A stretch of DNA of 64,000 nt from JACJYM01 sp965230495 (GTDB lineage: Bacteria; Bacteroidota; Bacteroidia; Chitinophagales; Saprospiraceae): the NCBI GenBank assembly GCA_965230495.1, contig OZ246004.1, positions 930,001 to 994,000 of the forward strand, read 5' to 3'. The notes beneath the pieces are model-generated. The model saw nothing but the letters and a program-made list of their open reading frames with translations, had not been told where the DNA came from and ran no database searches. The translations under genes and the position numbers were made by a program. The first letter of the stretch is position 1. Each line of letters starts with the position of its first letter. Positions 14,851 through 23,080 of the stretch are shown here, piece by piece.

Positions 14851-16107
14851 ATGAGAATCTTTTTATTCGTTATTACGGTATTATTGGCATCATCAATTTT
14901 TAGTCAAGGAGTTGGCCTTTCTGAAGTCCATTGCGGAAATTATCAAGATCACATAGGTTCTGCTGAAGATAAATTAAAAAATCTAAAAATGGAGATGGAG
15001 CGGTACGAACAAGTCATTGAGACATTTAAACTAGAGAAAATACATTGTGATATAGGAAAAGTAGTGGGGATTCCAGCAGCATTGCGTATCAACTCATATA
15101 AGGCTATGAGATTAAAGTATAGTGAGGAGCATGAACAAGCTAAATGGGTAATTCACATGATTCTTCCCGATATTGCAAAAGGAACTATATTTCGTTCAAA
15201 TGATTTCCGAGAAGATAAAAGCATACCCTCTGGTACGGCCACACAAGAAGACTATTTCTTAACTGACACTTTGGATAATGGAACAGTGGAATATGATGGA
15301 TATGGTTATGATCGAGGCCATTTAGCTCCCAGTGCTGACTTCAGATGGTCAAAGGATGCATTGAGTGAATCTTATTTCTATTCAAACATATCACCAATGA
15401 AGCCTGAATTTAACAGGGGAATATGGGCCGATCTTGAGAACTTCTTGAGACAATATGTGATTACACATCAAGTGCCTCTTTATGTATTCACTGCTCCAGT
15501 ACTTACAGATTCTTTAGAAACAATTGAAAGGGCACCTAATGGAGTTAAAATTCCAAAGAGATTCGTTAAATGTGTTTATGATGATATTAATAAGAGAGCA
15601 ATTGGTTTTGAAATACCTAACGAAAAATCTGATTATTCCATAAAACATTATGCCAAACCTATTGCTGAAATAGATGATATCATAAGGACCAAAATATTTG
15701 GAAAACTACCTGATACAATTAGAAGTACTTATAATGAGGGTGATTGGTTTGATATTACTAATGATGGTAATGTTGATCCAATTTATCCTCCGAATCTACC
15801 CCCATCACATTTCAATACAGTTCAAGCTAAAAATATGATTGGCAAAAAAGCCATTGTATGCGGAACAGTAGTATCAACCAAAATTAGTCGAAGTGGAAAT
15901 CTTTGGTTAAACATTGATAAAAAATTTCCTAATCAAATATTCTCTGTTTATTGTAAAAAAGACGATTTGATAAATCTACCATACGAACCGGAAAGTTATT
16001 TTATTGACAGAAAAGTATGTGCAAAAGGAAGAATTAATCAGTTAAACGATGTGCCTACCATTAGGATCAAAGATGACGATGAGATTTGGTTTTATTCTTC
16101 AGAATGA
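14851..16107 (+). CDS. secreted DNA/RNA non-specific endonuclease with C-terminal OB-like domain
   Basis: A 418-residue protein with a signal peptide (MRIFLFVITVLLASSIFSQG). A helical spacer at about residues 30-70 is followed by a beta-beta-alpha-Me nuclease domain of the NUC/EndA type. Its signature is GYDRGHLAPSADF, where the histidine is the general base, and the downstream asparagine of FNRGIWADLEN binds the metal. After about residue 320 comes a separate domain of some 95 residues (VQAKNMIGKKAIVCGTVVST, then NLWLNIDKKFPNQ) typical of nucleic-acid OB folds. The enzyme probably degrades extracellular or periplasmic DNA and RNA for nutrients or competition. No immunity gene is obvious, although the periplasm itself usually lacks substrate. 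Confidence 0.8.
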   Translation: MRIFLFVITVLLASSIFSQGVGLSEVHCGNYQDHIGSAEDKLKNLKMEMERYEQVIETFKLEKIHCDIGKVVGIPAALRINSYKAMRLKYSEEHEQAKWVIHMILPDIAKGTIFRSNDFREDKSIPSGTATQEDYFLTDTLDNGTVEYDGYGYDRGHLAPSADFRWSKDALSESYFYSNISPMKPEFNRGIWADLENFLRQYVITHQVPLYVFTAPVLTDSLETIERAPNGVKIPKRFVKCVYDDINKRAIGFEIPNEKSDYSIKHYAKPIAEIDDIIRTKIFGKLPDTIRSTYNEGDWFDITNDGNVDPIYPPNLPPSHFNTVQAKNMIGKKAIVCGTVVSTKISRSGNLWLNIDKKFPNQIFSVYCKKDDLINLPYEPESYFIDRKVCAKGRINQLNDVPTIRIKDDDEIWFYSSE

Positions 16108-16181
16108 TACATTTATAACTATGGCATTTTGGAAATGAAAAGAAAAAGATAATAGAACCACAACTTTTAATGAGAAAAATA

Positions 16182-16215
16182 ATTAAGATGTAAACCACCT
16201 GATTTACATCTTAAT
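16182..16215. terminator. 13-bp stem between convergent genes
   Basis: ATTAAGATGTAAA (16182-16194) pairs perfectly with TTTACATCTTAAT (16203-16215) around an eight-base loop. It lies between the end of the nuclease gene and the end of the leftward lipoprotein gene. It probably serves both, although the T-run is short. Confidence 0.5.
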
Positions 16216-16232
16216 CAGGGTGCTCAATCAAA

Positions 16233-16877
16233 TCATCCAACTCCTATCCCACATTCTGTTGTTCTGGCATATTTAACTTCAATATAAATGTCATACGATT
16301 CACAACATCCGAAATATGGATCATTTGGAAAATCATCATAACAATCGCATGGATCAGGTAATTGAGGACAAGGATTTGGTGTAACCCATGGAACACAGCA
16401 CAACGGTCTTTGAGGTATAACATTAATAGCAACCGGATTTAAAGTAACTCCTTCACAAATTGGCCTATTATCATTAGCCTTCTGCATAATTGCAATTGCC
16501 AAAAGCTCTAACTCATCTTCATCCAATTCATAATTACATGTTGTGCTGAATGGTACAGGGACATAAATACTAGACTTAACAACTATATCAGAACAACAAT
16601 TTCCTTCAGGCATTGCAATATCACAAGGAAATAATGCGTCTTCAAAAAGACCATTCCATCCTGATTGATTAAAGGTTGCAAAATATCCAATTATTGCGGA
16701 TGGGTTATAGAATAAAAAGTCATCATAAACATGTCCACTAATACCTGTAAAATCGATTTCACATGGATCATAATCTCGAGTTACTACATCATGTGCAGTC
16801 TCATATTGAGATGAACCATTTTCTTTTTCACAAGAAATAAATAGAGCAACAAAAACTAAAAAAACTAAGTTTTTCAT
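16233..16877 (-). CDS. cysteine- and proline-rich lipoprotein, unknown function
   Basis: A 214-residue protein with a lipoprotein signal (MKNLVFLVFVALFISC, cysteine at 16). The mature region has about 15 cysteines, including NCCSD, LCCVPW, DPCDCYDD and FGCCESYD, and proline-rich turns (VTPNPCPQLPDPCDC). A membrane-external, disulfide-stabilised protein is likely. It shows no similarity I can name to the CCPDGF-repeat protein at 11854 beyond the paired cysteines. It is read leftward and convergent with the nuclease gene. Confidence 0.6.
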   Translation of the reverse strand: MKNLVFLVFVALFISCEKENGSSQYETAHDVVTRDYDPCEIDFTGISGHVYDDFLFYNPSAIIGYFATFNQSGWNGLFEDALFPCDIAMPEGNCCSDIVVKSSIYVPVPFSTTCNYELDEDELELLAIAIMQKANDNRPICEGVTLNPVAINVIPQRPLCCVPWVTPNPCPQLPDPCDCYDDFPNDPYFGCCESYDIYIEVKYARTTECGIGVG

Positions 16878-17121
16878 AAAATTAATTTAAATAAGAAAAA
16901 TGTCAATAATCATTATTGATTTCAATCGTATAAAATCAGTTTCTTTAATTTGTGACATTCAGGAGGGTAGTATTTTTTGAATATCTCATTTTCATATAAT
17001 GTTCAAGTTTTTTTCATGAAATATCAGCAGTGTAAAAAGAACAATGAAAGTTTTAGCGGTGTAACTATTCGCTTACTTATTTGATTTTATGGTAGTTGTT
17101 AGATTTAGCGACTACCTTATT

Positions 17122-17129
17122 TATATTTG
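17122..17129 (+). promoter_or_regulatory. Bacteroidota -7 promoter element
   Basis: TATATTTG matches TAnnTTTG, with a TTG 23 bases upstream (17096-17098) as a possible -33 element. It lies 20 bases before the ATG at 17149 and supports that small gene. Confidence 0.45.
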
Positions 17130-17148
17130 TATTTTAACTGATTGGAAG

Positions 17149-17286
17149 ATGAAAAGATTTAGCACGTTAAAGAGTTACGGAAATAACTTACTCGCATTTA
17201 TGGGATTGTATGTGGTGGTGTCTTCCTTCTTTCCAGATCATGTTTCAACGCCTATAATGATAATACTTATCGTAGCCATAAAATAA
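17149..17286 (+). CDS. 45-residue hydrophobic peptide
   Basis: A short ORF, MKRFSTLKSYGNNLLAFMGL and onward, with two hydrophobic stretches (LLAFMGLYVVVSSFF and TPIMIILIVAI). It could be a small membrane peptide. A GGAAG sequence and a good -7 element precede it. The frame is open upstream to 17089, but that start lies before the promoter. No family is recognised, and length alone makes it uncertain. Confidence 0.35.
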   Translation: MKRFSTLKSYGNNLLAFMGLYVVVSSFFPDHVSTPIMIILIVAIK

Positions 17287-17366
17287 ACCCCTTAACGATA
17301 TAAGTGCCAGAATCCCACTTTAAGGTATTTTAGTTTTCCTACCCGTAAAAAAGAGCATTAACCAAA

Positions 17367-17383
17367 GGTGGGAAAATCCCACC
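17367..17383. repeat. AAA-loop palindrome, copy 1
   Basis: GGTGGGAAAATCCCACC is a perfect seven-base stem around an AAA loop. Two related copies follow at 17457 and 17791. The core GGGAAAATCCC is shared while the outer stem bases change together (GGT/ACC here, TGC/GCA in copy 2). Confidence 0.6.
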
Positions 17384-17456
17384 TATTAAATTTAAGCATT
17401 GATATACAGATCTTTCAGATTTGAAGCACTTCATTCTCAGGAGCTATTAAAGCAAT

Positions 17457-17473
17457 TGCGGGAAAATCCCGCA
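17457..17473. repeat. AAA-loop palindrome, copy 2, ending one base before an ATG
   Basis: TGCGGGAAAATCCCGCA is a seven-base stem with an AAA loop. It ends one base before the ATG of the ORF at 17475, so as RNA it would cover the ribosome-binding region, and as DNA it could be an operator. Confidence 0.6.
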
Positions 17474-17474
17474 T

Positions 17475-17723
17475 ATGGATATTAAGACACTTACCGTTCG
17501 ACATTATGTCGAGAGTAAAATGATTGCAATTACCAATAAAAATGGTATATCGGAAAATCAATTAGTTAGCTTGTTAAGCTATAGGCGTATGTGCCCATCG
17601 GAGGGTATAAGCAACATCGCAAAAGGGATGAGTAAATCAAGGTATGTGGCTACATTAGGAAATCGCTTTAGATTTTACATAATGGTTAAATATTACCGTT
17701 ACCAAGAAAAATGGTATCGCTGA
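17475..17723 (+). CDS. small basic ORF near the tRNA-Leu, unknown function
   Basis: An 82-residue basic ORF (MDIKTLTVRHYVESKMIAIT and onward) with a tyrosine- and arginine-rich C-terminus (RFRFYIMVKYYRYQEKWYR). I recognise no family. It starts immediately after one AAA-loop palindrome and lies between two of them. The nucleotide sequence of its first dozen codons has a degenerate relative at 9733-9762, interrupted by a stop codon. This hints at a repeated element of which this copy is the longer. It may be a remnant of an integration-end gene rather than a working protein. Confidence 0.35.
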   Translation: MDIKTLTVRHYVESKMIAITNKNGISENQLVSLLSYRRMCPSEGISNIAKGMSKSRYVATLGNRFRFYIMVKYYRYQEKWYR

Positions 17724-17791
17724 CAAGCTTTTTTAATTACTCAATGGTAAAATAATTTATTCAAGCAAGGTATAGATACTTAAGGTCAATA

Positions 17792-17804
17792 CGGGAAAAT
17801 CCCG
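17792..17804. repeat. AAA-loop palindrome, copy 3
   Basis: CGGGAAAATCCCG is a five-base stem with the same GGGAAAATCCC core as copies 1 and 2. It lies in the spacer between the small ORF and tRNA-Leu. Confidence 0.55.
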
Positions 17805-17882
17805 CATTGCTAAAAAAAATAAAATATCGAGTAAAAAAGTGGAAAAAATATAGTTTTCGTCACTCAATCGTCACTCTAAAAG

Positions 17883-17920
17883 AAAAAAGCATCAACTAAC
17901 TAACTGTTAATCAATGCTTT
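17883..17920 (-). terminator. terminator of the rseP-hscB-tRNA-Leu transcript
   Basis: AAAGCAT (17886-17892) and ATGCTTT (17914-17920) form a hairpin. On the minus strand it is followed by a run of T. It lies 17 bases beyond the tRNA 3' end. Confidence 0.6.
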
Positions 17921-17936
17921 GTGTTGCCTTTAGTAG

Positions 17937-18020
17937 TACCGAAGGAGGGACTCGAACCCTCACGCTATTGCTAGCACTGGATTTTGAGTCCAGCGTGTCT
18001 ACCAATTCCACCACTTCGGC
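17937..18020 (-). tRNA. tRNA-Leu (anticodon CAA)
   Basis: On the minus strand the gene begins GCCGAAGTGGTGGAATTGGT and ends at the complementary acceptor CTTCGGT with discriminator A; CCA is not encoded. The anticodon arm CTGGA-CTCAAAA-TCCAG gives anticodon CAA. A variable arm (TGCTAGCAATAGCGT) of class II length and a normal GGTTCGAGTCC T-arm are present. Its 5' end touches the stop codon of hscB. Its 3' end faces the accessory island and is a plausible integration site. Confidence 0.95.
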
Positions 18021-18554
18021 TTAATGCTCGGCGAAATTAGCTATTTTATCCAATATCCGCAACAAATATTTATTTTTTAGATAATAATCCTTGACAAGTT
18101 TTAAAATCTCTTCTTTTCTGCTCTTTCCCACATTTTTATATGCTTTCATACTTTCTTCTACTTCAAAACGAAGACTCTCTCCCAATTGGCCTATCTTTTC
18201 CCTAATTGTCTCGAGTTTTTCGGAATTTCCTTCCATCTCAATTTCAAAAAGTGATTCATTTATATCCATCACTTCCATTAAAAACTCTTGGGGAATATCT
18301 TTTTCATTTTCTTTTAAAACATTATTTGATCTCAAGATGTATTCAACTCTAAGTTCAAAGTCACTGAGTGTTTGATATGCTTCGTTTGCAGTGGAAGAAA
18401 GGTTTTCAAGTTTTTGTTGTGTAACATCATCCTGAGAATTATATCTATCAGGATGGTATTTTTTAACCAAGGAATAATACTTTTTCTTTAACAAAGTTTC
18501 ATTTGGAAAAAAGTCCTCCGAAATCTCGAAAAAATCAAAATAATTAATTCCCAT
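18021..18554 (-). CDS. hscB: Fe-S cluster co-chaperone HscB (J-domain)
   Basis: A 177-residue protein. Residues 1-75 form a J-domain with the HPD motif at 34-36 (LVKKYHPDRYNS). The C-terminal three-helix bundle starts PQEFLMEVMDINESLFEIE, the hallmark of HscB rather than other DnaJ proteins. It stimulates the Hsp70 HscA during transfer of Fe-S clusters from the IscU scaffold. Its start is three bases after the stop of the protease gene upstream. Its TAA stop (18023-18021) directly abuts the first base of tRNA-Leu, so RNase P processing of a shared transcript would cut immediately after the stop codon. The family length is normal. Confidence 0.85.
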   Translation of the reverse strand: MGINYFDFFEISEDFFPNETLLKKKYYSLVKKYHPDRYNSQDDVTQQKLENLSSTANEAYQTLSDFELRVEYILRSNNVLKENEKDIPQEFLMEVMDINESLFEIEMEGNSEKLETIREKIGQLGESLRFEVEESMKAYKNVGKSRKEEILKLVKDYYLKNKYLLRILDKIANFAEH

Positions 18555-18557
18555 AAC

Positions 18558-19889
18558 CTAGAACAATCGACTTATATCCAAACCTAAAGCAAAAATCATA
18601 AGTGAAATAAGGATAATAAAACCAATAACATTTACTATTTCCATAAAACGATCACTAGGTGCTTTGCCCGAAATAATTTCATATAGCAGAAATACTACAT
18701 AACCACCATCAAGAGCTGGAATAGGAAGGATGTTAAAAAAAGCGAGTATTATGCTCAACATAGCAGTAATTGTCCAAAACTGCTTCCAATCCCATCCAGA
18801 GTCAAAATATTTCGCAATGCTTATTATGCTACCTAGATTTTTCTTTGCACTTAATTCACCAGTGAACATCTTTTTAAATGCTTTGATTTGGAGAGCCAGA
18901 AAATCGACGCCTTCCTTAACACCATGTGGTAAGGCTTGTAAGAGGCCTAACTTTTCCGTGGATACCTCAAAATATCTTGATTTTTCATTGTGTGTATAAA
19001 AACCAATGGTTCCATTTTCACTTACTACAGCATTTCCACTTAAAGTGTCCCCAGATTCATTTACATAATGTAAAAGGACTGATTTATCTTTATTGGCAGC
19101 TAATTTTTTACCGAACTCATGAAAGAAACTTACAGGTTCATTATTAACTGATATTATTTTTGAATTAGGTGTAAGCCCTGCTTTTTCTGCTTCACTCCCT
19201 TTATTAACTTTAGCAATTTCAAATGGTGTTCTTAACTCAAAAAAATCACTTCCTTGAGATTCTTTCAGTTTTTCTCTTATATCAGTGGAAATGTCAATTT
19301 TTCTTGTCTGGTTATTTCTCTCAATAATCAAGGAGTTGGCATCATTTAATATAATTTCCTGAGAAACCAATCCACTATTGAATCTTTCAAGGTCTAAATC
19401 ACCCACCTTCAATACTTTGTCTCCGTCTTGTAACCCGGCTTCAATTCCTATACTTCCCGGAGCAATACCATATTTGGCATTTTCTGTGGTTATAAAAGTT
19501 TTACCCCAAACCATGGCTATCATGGCATAGAGTAAAAAGCCCAAGACAAAATTTACAAAAACACCACCCACCATTACTATTAGTCTTTGCCATGCAGGTT
19601 TAGCCCTGAATTCCCAATCTTGAACGGGTCCTTTCATTTGCTCCTTATCCATACTTTCGTCTATCATACCCGCTATTTTCACATACCCACCAAAAGGAAT
19701 CCATCCTATACCATATTCAGTATCTCCTTTTTTCTTTTTAAACAAGGAGAACCATGGGTCAAAGAAAAGATAGAATTTTTCGACTCTCATGCCAAACCAT
19801 TTGGCAGGAAAAAAGTGTCCTCCTTCGTGTAAAACAACCAGTATAGAGAGACATAAAATGACTTGAAGAACTATATTAAAAGTATCCAT
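18558..19889 (-). CDS. rseP: site-2 metalloprotease RseP
   Basis: A 443-residue intramembrane protease. The zinc motif HEGGH is at residues 21-25 in the first membrane helix. The second metal-binding motif LDGG is at 393-396. PDZ-like segments lie between (KYGIAPGSIGIEAGLQDGDK and VNKGSEAEKAGLTPNSK). Membrane helices near 110-130 and at the C-terminus complete the four-helix fold. RseP cleaves transmembrane anti-sigma factors and leftover signal peptides in the inner membrane. It is the first gene of a leftward unit with hscB and tRNA-Leu, a linkage with no obvious functional logic. Length and motifs are complete. Confidence 0.92.
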   Translation of the reverse strand: MDTFNIVLQVILCLSILVVLHEGGHFFPAKWFGMRVEKFYLFFDPWFSLFKKKKGDTEYGIGWIPFGGYVKIAGMIDESMDKEQMKGPVQDWEFRAKPAWQRLIVMVGGVFVNFVLGFLLYAMIAMVWGKTFITTENAKYGIAPGSIGIEAGLQDGDKVLKVGDLDLERFNSGLVSQEIILNDANSLIIERNNQTRKIDISTDIREKLKESQGSDFFELRTPFEIAKVNKGSEAEKAGLTPNSKIISVNNEPVSFFHEFGKKLAANKDKSVLLHYVNESGDTLSGNAVVSENGTIGFYTHNEKSRYFEVSTEKLGLLQALPHGVKEGVDFLALQIKAFKKMFTGELSAKKNLGSIISIAKYFDSGWDWKQFWTITAMLSIILAFFNILPIPALDGGYVVFLLYEIISGKAPSDRFMEIVNVIGFIILISLMIFALGLDISRLF

Positions 19890-20023
19890 CTAATATTTTA
19901 AACTTAAATTAAAGTGGCTATTTGAAAAAGAACACAAATATATCTTTATTTGTTTCTTGTAATAATGCCTGTTATATTTAACAAGCTGCAAAAATACTTT
20001 TTTCAAATTAGCTCATCGGCATA

Positions 20024-20716
20024 ATGATTGTTTTTTATAGCAACAATATTGAAGAAGACAATATAATTATTGAAGGACAAGAGTGGAACCATTGTTATAA
20101 GGTGCTGCGTAAGGGAATAAATGATTTGATAAACGTCATTGATGGAAACGGGAAACTGTATTTATGCCGGATAAAAGAGGTGTCGAAGAAGATAGGTGTT
20201 GTTAAAGTATTAGAAATAATAATAAATCAAGAAAGGGATCAGGTCAGATGCATAGGAATCGCACCAACGAAAAACAATAGCAGAATAGAATGGATGATAG
20301 AGAAATCTGTTGAATTGGGAGTTTCTGAAATCAAGCTTTTTATATCAGCCAATTCTGAAAGACGAAAGATTAACTTAGATAGATTGAATAAAATAGCTCT
20401 TTCTGCATGTAAACAATCACTTCAGTTATCTTTGCCTAAAATATTGTTTTTTAATAGCTTAAATAAGCTATTGAAAAGTTCGAGTTCATATGCCAATAGA
20501 TATATTGCGCACTGTAAAGGGGATAGACCAAGATTACTAAACCAATCTTTTGAATCAGATGACACCATTGTAATTATAGGGCCTGAGGGAGATTTTACTA
20601 ATGAAGAAATTATCTTGGCTGAAAAAGCCGGGTTTACATCGGTATCTTTAGGAGATAATAGATTAAGAACGGAGACGGCAGGTATTATTACTGCACATAT
20701 TTTAAGTTTGAAGTAA
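20024..20716 (+). CDS. rsmE: 16S rRNA m3U1498 methyltransferase RsmE
   Basis: A 230-residue SPOUT-class methyltransferase. The N-terminal PUA-like part contains EGQEWNHCYKVLRKGINDLI. The knotted C-terminal half carries IIGPEGDFTNEEI and GDNRLRTETAGIITAHIL, which bind S-adenosylmethionine. It methylates N3 of U1498 in 16S rRNA. The length is usual for the family. It is divergent from rseP and is followed 13 bases later by the DUF1569 gene, so the two may form one transcript. Confidence 0.93.
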   Translation: MIVFYSNNIEEDNIIIEGQEWNHCYKVLRKGINDLINVIDGNGKLYLCRIKEVSKKIGVVKVLEIIINQERDQVRCIGIAPTKNNSRIEWMIEKSVELGVSEIKLFISANSERRKINLDRLNKIALSACKQSLQLSLPKILFFNSLNKLLKSSSSYANRYIAHCKGDRPRLLNQSFESDDTIVIIGPEGDFTNEEIILAEKAGFTSVSLGDNRLRTETAGIITAHILSLK

Positions 20717-20729
20717 ATATGAATTAATT

Positions 20730-21179
20730 ATGAATATATTTAATAAAAGTGATTTGCAAGTGTTTATTAATAGAGTTGAAGAACTCACTCCTGAGAGTAA
20801 GCCAATATGGGGTAAAATGAACGCGGCTCAAATGTTAGCTCACAATAATGTCGCTTTTGAAATGGCTTATGATAATATTCATAAAGAACCAGGATTTGCC
20901 ACTAAACTACTCCTTAAGCTCTTTGTGAAGAATGCAGTTGTGGGCCCTAAGCCTTACCCAAAAAATGGTAGAACAGCTCCACAATTTATTATAGAAGGAA
21001 ATAAGGATTTCAATGCTGAGAAGAAAAGACTTTTGGACTATTTATCTAAAACTAATACTCTTGGTGCTGAACATTTTGAACAAAGGGAATCTCATTCATT
21101 TGGGAAATTAACTGCCAACGAATGGAATACTATGTTTTGCAAACACTTAGATCATCACCTCAAACAATTCGGAGTCTAG
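20730..21179 (+). CDS. DUF1569 (DinB-like helical bundle) protein
   Basis: A 149-residue protein with the DUF1569 pattern. It has SKPIWGKMNAAQMLAHNNVA near the N-terminus, a proline-rich centre (KPYPKNGRTAPQF), and a closing FGKLTANEWNTMFCKHLDHHLKQFGV. The histidines (H37, H138, H142 region) are where DinB-superfamily proteins bind metal. The biochemical role is unknown. Its stop codon overlaps that of the convergent lipoprotein gene by three bases in a shared CTAG. It probably shares a transcript with rsmE. Confidence 0.8.
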   Translation: MNIFNKSDLQVFINRVEELTPESKPIWGKMNAAQMLAHNNVAFEMAYDNIHKEPGFATKLLLKLFVKNAVVGPKPYPKNGRTAPQFIIEGNKDFNAEKKRLLDYLSKTNTLGAEHFEQRESHSFGKLTANEWNTMFCKHLDHHLKQFGV

Positions 21180-21748
21180 TTCTTTTTTGGAATCTCAGTA
21201 ATTCTCTTCAATTTAGCCTGATAAGCATTGTCTCTATATGTTGGATTACCTTGGAGCACCATAACAGCATTAACTATTTTGGCTTTGTACTCAAGAGGTT
21301 TTTTATTCGGGTCATTATCTAATAGCAGTAAATCCTTATTGTCGAAATTGTAATGGTATAAACCAGCACCAAGTTCATTTTCATAGAAACCGTACGAATA
21401 AGTTAAGTCTTCATTGAAATCAATCCAGTAGCCGGCTTTCTCTCCAACATCACTAATCTTTTGGTTTTTATATTCAAACTCATATTCCCACATATCAACA
21501 TCCAGAATTTGCCACGCCTTGTTGCTATCTTTTTCTTTACGGAATGTAATGGCCTCCTTTGCATATATTCTCCATTCCGCTATTTGCTCTTCTGAAATGT
21601 CTTTATACTGTGTATCCTCTACATATCCTTCAGCTTTTAATTTTTCAATCTTATCTTCTTTGGTAGCGGTCTTTGATTTTTCGGATTGACAAGAAAAGAT
21701 TGAAACTAATAAAAAGACCATTAATGCAGTATATATTATTTTTGTCAT
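21176..21748 (-). CDS. lipoprotein, unknown function
   Basis: A 190-residue protein with a lipoprotein signal (MTKIIYTALMVFLLVSIFSC, lipobox cysteine at 20). A charged, partly helical segment follows, then a small beta domain containing DFNEDLTYSYGFYENELGAG and LLLLDNDPNKKPLEYKAKIV. This resembles the lipocalin-like or META-like small folds of Bacteroidota lipoproteins, but I cannot assign a family. It is convergent with, and overlaps by four bases, the DUF1569 gene, and is divergent from tilS. Confidence 0.6.
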   Translation of the reverse strand: MTKIIYTALMVFLLVSIFSCQSEKSKTATKEDKIEKLKAEGYVEDTQYKDISEEQIAEWRIYAKEAITFRKEKDSNKAWQILDVDMWEYEFEYKNQKISDVGEKAGYWIDFNEDLTYSYGFYENELGAGLYHYNFDNKDLLLLDNDPNKKPLEYKAKIVNAVMVLQGNPTYRDNAYQAKLKRITEIPKKN

Positions 21749-21781
21749 AAATATTTCGGATTTGTATTAATGCAAATATAA

Positions 21782-23080
21782 ATGCAAGAAAAATTTTTAG
21801 CATATATAGAACAAGAAAAACTTTTTGGCAGACAAGATAAGCTATTATGTGCCGTCAGTGGTGGAGTAGATTCTATGGTAATGATACATTTGTTATTAGC
21901 GGGAGAATTCGAAATAGGTATAGCTCATGTGAATCATCACAAGAGAGGAGAAGAATCTGATGACGACGAAAAGTTTATAAGAGAATATGCAGAAAGAAAA
22001 GGTATACCTTTTTATTCTTACAATTTACCAAAGAATAGAGATACTAACAATTTTCAGGCCTATGCTCGAGAAGAGAGATATAAGTGGTTTTATAAGCTCG
22101 TAAAGCAACATGACTACCATCGTATTTTGACAGCCCACCATCAAAACGATTGTTTTGAAACATTGTTTATAAACTTGTTAAGAGGATGTGGCTTGGCAGG
22201 ACTTTCTTCGATACCACTTAAAAATGGAATCGTTGTAAGACCTTTACTTGAATTTTCAAAAGAAGAAATAAAAAATTACGCAGAAAAGCATCGTATTTTT
22301 CACAAGCATGATTCTTCAAATGACACGTTGGACTATCAGAGAAATGTAATTAGACATAAGCTAATTCCTGTACTTAAGGAGATTGATAAAAGAGAATTTA
22401 AAGGACTGACTAATACAATATATAATTTAAGATCTGAAGTGAATCTTATAGAAGAATTGGTCAAAACGATTTCCAATAGTTTTATTGTAAAGGAAAATGA
22501 TAGAATCAGCATAGATCTTAACAAAGTGAGAACTTTTAGGCATTCTGAACAGCTTCTTTTTTTCTTTTTAAAGGATTATGGATATAACATGTCACAGGTT
22601 GAACAAATATTATCAAGTAAGGAATCGGGTTCGTTATTTGAAACCTCAAATTATATAGGAACCTACGATCGTGATACCTTTATCCTCAAAGACAGGACAT
22701 TTCTTAATACTATTTCCATTGATATTGAAGAAGAAGGTGAATACGTTTTTGGACACAAAACTGTCATATTGAAGCGAATAAGTTTAGAAAACGTGGTTTT
22801 TGGTGATGGTCAATATCTTGGGTTTGAGAGCAGTCCTTTTCCGTTAACATTAAGGAGTTGGAAGAAAGGAGACAAAATCAGGCCACTTGGAATGAAAGAT
22901 GGGAATCAAAAGTTAAAGAAAGTATTTGTAGATAGTAAAATCAGCATAACCGATAAACATTTGATTCCCGTTTTGACTAAAGGAGATAAGGTGTGTGCGG
23001 TAGTGAGCATTAAGACCTCAGAAGATTTTAAGCTAAAATCATCGACTCCATTCATTTATAAGCTTACACTAAAAACTTAA
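21782..23080 (+). CDS. tilS: tRNA(Ile)-lysidine synthetase TilS
   Basis: A 432-residue N-type ATP pyrophosphatase. The PP-loop SGGVDS is at residues 26-31. AHVNHHKRGEESDDDEKF and LTAHHQNDCFETLFINLLRG follow as in TilS. The C-terminal TilS domain ends with SWKKGDKIRPLGMKDGNQKLKK. The enzyme converts C34 of the AUA-reading tRNA-Ile to lysidine and is essential. The size is normal for the Bacteroidota. The gene is convergent with the pirin gene and overlaps it by four bases. Confidence 0.95.
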   Translation: MQEKFLAYIEQEKLFGRQDKLLCAVSGGVDSMVMIHLLLAGEFEIGIAHVNHHKRGEESDDDEKFIREYAERKGIPFYSYNLPKNRDTNNFQAYAREERYKWFYKLVKQHDYHRILTAHHQNDCFETLFINLLRGCGLAGLSSIPLKNGIVVRPLLEFSKEEIKNYAEKHRIFHKHDSSNDTLDYQRNVIRHKLIPVLKEIDKREFKGLTNTIYNLRSEVNLIEELVKTISNSFIVKENDRISIDLNKVRTFRHSEQLLFFFLKDYGYNMSQVEQILSSKESGSLFETSNYIGTYDRDTFILKDRTFLNTISIDIEEEGEYVFGHKTVILKRISLENVVFGDGQYLGFESSPFPLTLRSWKKGDKIRPLGMKDGNQKLKKVFVDSKISITDKHLIPVLTKGDKVCAVVSIKTSEDFKLKSSTPFIYKLTLKT

